A stretch of 15,279 nt of DNA from Conidiobolus incongruus B7586. Its lineage: Eukaryota > Entomophthoromycota > Entomophthoromycetes > Entomophthorales > Conidiobolaceae. The notes under the pieces were generated by a model. The model saw only the letters and a program-made list of their open reading frames with translations, did not search any database and was not told where the DNA came from. Both the position numbers and the translations under genes were made by a program. Shown here piece by piece: positions 11,080 to 15,279 of the stretch. Where the stretch lies: the NCBI GenBank assembly GCA_000697335.1, contig JNEM01008543.1:1-15279 (forward strand). The letters run 5' to 3'. Position 1 is the first letter of the stretch. Every line of letters begins with the position of its first letter.

Positions 11080-14000
11080 ATGACAAGTAAAAGAAATGAA
11101 AAAAGTCATATAAGTAGTAATAGTGAAGATCTCTATGCTTCAGATTCTTCTCAAAAAAACTCGGGAAATAGACTCATTAGCAAATTTGCTACTTTAAAGC
11201 CCAATAGAAATTTTAAACTGAATAAAGTATCCAGAACTTCTGGTTTATCACCACAGACTTATGAAGCTTTTAAAATCAACCACGAAAGTGCTTTTGGGCT
11301 AAATGATAAATCTAAATGCCCGGAAATTGAAGAATTTAAAGATATTTCAAGTAAACTTTTACTTCCAGAATTAATTGATGATAACGGTTTGATAGTGTTA
11401 AATCGTGATAAACCTGTCTTTGGAGCCAAATCTCATCTCCGATCTTCTTCCCTAAATGATAAATCTTCTAGAAATAAGAATGACTTTGGTATTGCCACAC
11501 CAAAGCCGCTCTCTTCTTCTATACCAACTAGCCCTAGGCTTGGGGAGATGCAGTTTGGAGATAACAGTCCAGATTCCTTTCCAACTCCCACTCATACTCC
11601 CCCTCAGTTTCTTATTCAAGATGAAGATAGTATTAGCGGAATTTCTCCCCTCTCCACTAACACACCGCCTGATGAATCTTTATGTCTTAAGCCTCTCAAC
11701 GTAACTAGCAGTTTATCACCTTGTCGATCTTCTGAGAATCTCAAAATGAGATCTGGTAAATCTTTACTCAAAATGAGATCCGGTCCCCTTAAACCAGTCG
11801 ATCCAATAAGCAAAAATGCATCGATATCTCCAGATCAAAGGAATTATTTTTTGGATTTACATAGGAAAACAACTGTCAAGAATTCTCCAAGTAAAAGTGA
11901 CGCTAATTCCATTCTTTCAGATTCCAGTGTAGAGTTAGGAAATGAGAATATCTCTCCTATACTCAAGTCAGCTTCATTTAATCAAACGCTAAACAGCGCA
12001 TCACCAACACCCAAATTAAAGGAGAGTAGCACAGAATCTTTTAAACATCTTCCACATTCTATCTTCTCTTCAGTATCCAAAACTATTCAAAGTGTTCCGT
12101 TAATAGGCAAAACATATTCTGAGGGTCATTTTAGTCTATTGCATCATTCTAAAGACAGCAGTTCAAGATCAAATACTTTCAGTAAATACAATAATTTTCT
12201 TAATTTAGCAATGTTATTAATGTAATATTATTTTAGATCCAAAGTTTTCTAATTCCGATGTCCCAAGTAATTTCAAAAACACCAAATCCAATATTACTTC
12301 GCAATCCGTTATCAGCAGTCCTATTAGCATATCTAATTCAGCCCCAAATACACTCAATTCAGCTATTTTACCAATTACAGAACGTGCCAAAAGATACAAC
12401 TTGGTCAAATATCCATCTTTTTACTCTCATATTGCATATCACTTCTATTATTTGGTTGTCGAATCCTCTTTTTCTAATGGAACAGATTATTCTACTCACT
12501 TTACTGGAAGAGAGGCAGTCGTAAGCACTTAATCTCATCCCCACTCAGTTATACTCTAAGCTCTTTTTTATATAGAATTATTTGTGCACTTTGCTAAACA
12601 CTGATGATCGTGAATTTGCACTTGAAGTTGGACAATCTTTAGGTTCAGCAGGTTTTTTTTACCATGTTTCTCACGATCTTGCCCTACATGATAGCTATAA
12701 TGATGTTTATACTTTTTGTAAAGATTATAAAGAGGTTGAATCTTCAACATCGACGATACCTCCCGAGTTACTTCCAAATGGCGTCGTACTCAAAATTGCC
12801 AAATGCTATTCTCCATCTTGTACTTCAGGCCAACAATGTTATAGTCCTTGTTGTCCCAATAATCAAGTCCAAGTATATTACATATATAATCTCATTATTA
12901 TATTTGTTAACAATTTGAATGTAGGAATCCAGTTATACTTCCATAACAGATGAGAAATCTGCCAAAAAATCTAAAGAAAAGGTAAACTATCTCCCTATAA
13001 CTTTAATATAAATTGATCAATTAATTAAATGATCAATAGGAAGCTTTGTGGGAAACTACCGTACCTCCAGAAATTCTAGAAACAATTAGTAAACAGGAGA
13101 GGAAAAGACAAGAAATTATTTTTGAACTGATCTACACCGAAAAAGACTTTGTCAATGATTTAGAAATTCTGGAAAAAGTATGCTCTCTACATTACTAATT
13201 AGATTTTGTTGGCAATAACATTTGATTTAGGTATTTATTCAACCTATTCGCTCTGGGAATTTTATTCCAGAAGATCAAAAAGAGTCATTTATTAAGGACG
13301 TATTCATTAATTGTCATCAATTGCTTAAAACGAGTTCCATTCTCGCCCAAGCATTATCGGTTGTTCAAGAACGTTTTTCTATTGTTCCTGAAATTGGAAA
13401 TATCTTTTTGAAGCATTTGAGCGTATTTGACCCTTTTAGAGAATTCGGCGCCAATCAAGTTTTCTCTAAAAGAAGACTCAACAAAGAATTGAAAACGAAC
13501 GAAGAATTTGCCAAATTTGTCAAAGTAAAATTTTACAGTTAATATCCATTTTTTGAATACTTAACACAGATATAATATAGGAAAGGGAAAGACTTCCAGA
13601 ATGCCGTAAACTCCCTCTCCAGAGTTTCTTAGGTAGACCCACAACTAGATTGGGAAGATATCCATTACTTTTAGAAGCTATTCTAAAATGTACTCCTGAA
13701 GGAAACTCAGATTTAGAGGATATTCCAAAAGCTATTGAAAGTATTAAAAGTGTACTCTCCGACATTAACGCCAGAGCTGGTCAGGCTGATAATAAAGTCA
13801 GACTCCTTGACCTTCATGACAGTTTAGTAGGACCCGCTGAAATTATTCAGGTATTTTAACTATTAATTTCCTTTTATTTAATATCTAAATATCATTATAT
13901 TAGGAATTGGATTTACTTTCTGATAATCGTAGTATTATAAGAGAAGGGGTATTAAAGAAGAAATCTGGAGTGGATACCATAGAAGTTACCATTATTCTTT

Positions 14001-15279
14001 TAGATCACTGTATACTGTTGGCCAAGAAACGAAAGCATGGCAAAAATTCAGATAGCTTTGATTTAAAAATTTCTAAAAGAGTAAATTTATTTAAATATAC
14101 TATTTGGAAATTTGCTCACATGATTATTTTAGCCAATCCCTTTAGATCTTTTATCTGGTGATTTTGATGGTACAATCCCAGTGGTACCTTCTCAATTTGA
14201 CCCTCCGAGCAAACTTAATCTGTTCCCATTAACTCTCACACTTCTTGGAAAAAATGGATTCAGTCAAACTTTCATGTGTTCAACACAAGCGGATAAAGAA
14301 AATTGGGCTGAAGCAATTTCCTCACAGGTCGAAAAATTCTGTCAGGACAAGTTAATATTCCAGTTGAGTCCATTAGCTGAACGAGGTCTCCTACAGAATT
14401 TGACCATTAATTGCTCTGCAATCGATCCTCTAAAGCAGTTTTTGGTTGTTGGTACTGAAAACGGGTTGTATATGAAATACAATAAGGAACCCAACTTTGA
14501 AAAAATTCTGGGAATGGAAAAAATATCTCAAATTGTGATTGTTGATGAATTTAACTTGGTACTAATGCTGAGTGAAAAGACTTTGTACACATTTCCCTTA
14601 AATGCACTTCAATATAATCCTCAGGTCATTAAAAAAGTAATGAAGAAATTAAGCTCTCATGTCAGTTTCTTCGCTGTAGGTCAATGTTTATCAAAGACTT
14701 TGATATGTGTAGTCAAATCTACCAATTTGAGCTCTACCATCAAGGTTTTTGAACCTCAACATAATGGTCAAAAGAAGAATATGCAATTGGGGAGGACTAT
14801 TACCTTATTCAATGACAAAGACAAGATCAAAGTGTTTAAGGTATGTTTATTATTATTATTCATAATTCTATCTGATTATTTTAAACAATTATTCTCAGGA
14901 GTTTTATATTCCTTCTGAATCATTCTCAATCAATTTTTTAAAATCTAAACTTTGCGTCGGATGCGCTAAAGGATTTGAAATTGTGGATCTCGAAAGTTTA
15001 AATACTCAAGGTAAGCTTATAACTCTCATCAGTGTATAGCATAATTAACTCAATTGATGTAATATAGGTCTCCTAGATCCACAAGATGAGAATCTAAACT
15101 TTGTTCTCAAAATGGATAATGTGAAGCCCATCTCCTTTTTCCGTGTTAAGGATCGATTCTTCCTACTTTGCTACGAAACCTTTGGATTCTTCGTCGATCA
15201 CATCGGTCGTCTCACCGCCCCCGAACTGATTATGCATTGGAAGGGCAGCCCCACCGAATTCAGCTTTGTTCCACCCTAT
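11080..15279 (+). CDS. ROM2: Rom1/Rom2-type Rho1 guanine-nucleotide exchange factor, 11 exons, 3' end outside the window
   Basis: Exons as read: 11080-12181, 12237-12520, 12576-12872, 12925-12981, 13040-13177, 13231-13524, 13581-13850, 13904-14080, 14133-14840, 14899-15010 and 15068 to the edge. This gives 1217 residues before truncation. The ten introns are 52-58 nt; the first and last are phase 1, the rest phase 0. The start is the first ATG, at 11080. Domains in order: a Ser/Pro-rich disordered N-terminus (1 to about 410) with many SP and TP sites; a DEP-like domain (about 418-512, KYPSFYSHIAYHF); a Cys-rich CYSPSC/CYSPCC motif (539-555); a RhoGEF DH domain (about 600-815) with LPLQSFLGRPTTRLGRYPLL at 735-754; a PH domain (about 820-945); and a CNH domain from about 960 on. 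This order is that of yeast Rom2 and fission yeast Rgf proteins, which activate Rho1 for cell-wall glucan synthesis and actin polarity. About the last part of CNH is missing beyond the edge. Rom1, Rom2 or Rgf orthology cannot be separated here. Confidence 0.95.
11740..11784 (+). repeat. Direct repeat encoding LKMRSG twice in the RhoGEF N-terminus
   Basis: Two 18-base copies (11740-11757 and 11767-11784) differ at one base and lie 27 bases apart. They encode LKMRSG at residues 221-226 and 230-235. The low divergence suggests a fairly recent in-frame duplication in the disordered N-terminal region. The repeated basic-Ser unit could be a short linear motif, but nothing in the sequence proves that. 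Confidence 0.8.

Noticed and set aside
12182-12225. RhoGEF ending at the stop codon at 12223-12225 as a 381-residue protein
   Set aside because: This stop lies inside a 55-base intron (12182-12236, GTAAAT to TTAG). Splicing it out joins the frame to the DEP domain exon, so the longer gene is the better model.
13525-13569. Alternative acceptor CAG at 13567-13569
   Set aside because: Using it would add 11 bases and shift the frame before the conserved DH segment LPLQSFLGRP. The TAG at 13578-13580 keeps the frame.

Overview
This is a eukaryotic, almost certainly fungal, nuclear window with very AT-rich intergenic DNA and three recognisable protein genes, all on the + strand. The fungal call rests on a Rom1/Rom2-type Rho guanine-nucleotide exchange factor (DEP, DH, PH and CNH domains in the fungal order), a eukaryotic THI4 thiazole synthase, and 14 short spliceosomal introns. 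The introns are 49-62 nt, mean about 55, with GTA donors; 13 end in TAG and one in CAG. The AT richness and the plant-like THI4 motifs suggest an early-diverging fungus rather than a typical yeast or mould. I cannot name the genus.

Layout: 1-2796 is AT-rich DNA with microsatellites and no gene I can support. 2797-4102 is a five-exon gene for a 359-residue protein with two PH domains, resembling yeast Opy1 in architecture. 4103-6382 is AT-rich spacer. 6383-7234 is an intronless THI4 gene (283 aa) with a TATA box and a poly(A) signal; its codon use is far more GC-rich than that of its neighbours. 7235-11079 is a long AT-rich spacer holding one GC-richer, coding-like but unidentified island at about 7420-7930. 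11080-15279 is a Rom2-like RhoGEF gene with 11 exons visible (1217 residues), running off the right edge inside the CNH domain.

How the genes relate: the tandem-PH protein and the RhoGEF would both be expected to act at the plasma membrane through phosphoinositides. In yeast, Rom2 activates Rho1 in the cell-wall integrity pathway and Opy1 senses PI(4,5)P2 and its kinase. THI4 belongs to thiamine biosynthesis and has no evident link to the other two. All three read in the same direction but are separated by 2-4 kb, so each is probably transcribed on its own.

The most interesting observations are about gene structure. The two PH domains of the first gene are interrupted by introns at exactly matching places. 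Half of all introns in the window fall between a Lys or Gln codon and a Glu codon. The THI4 protein has plant-type motifs. I found no CRISPR array, tRNA, rRNA, intact mobile element or novel multi-gene system.
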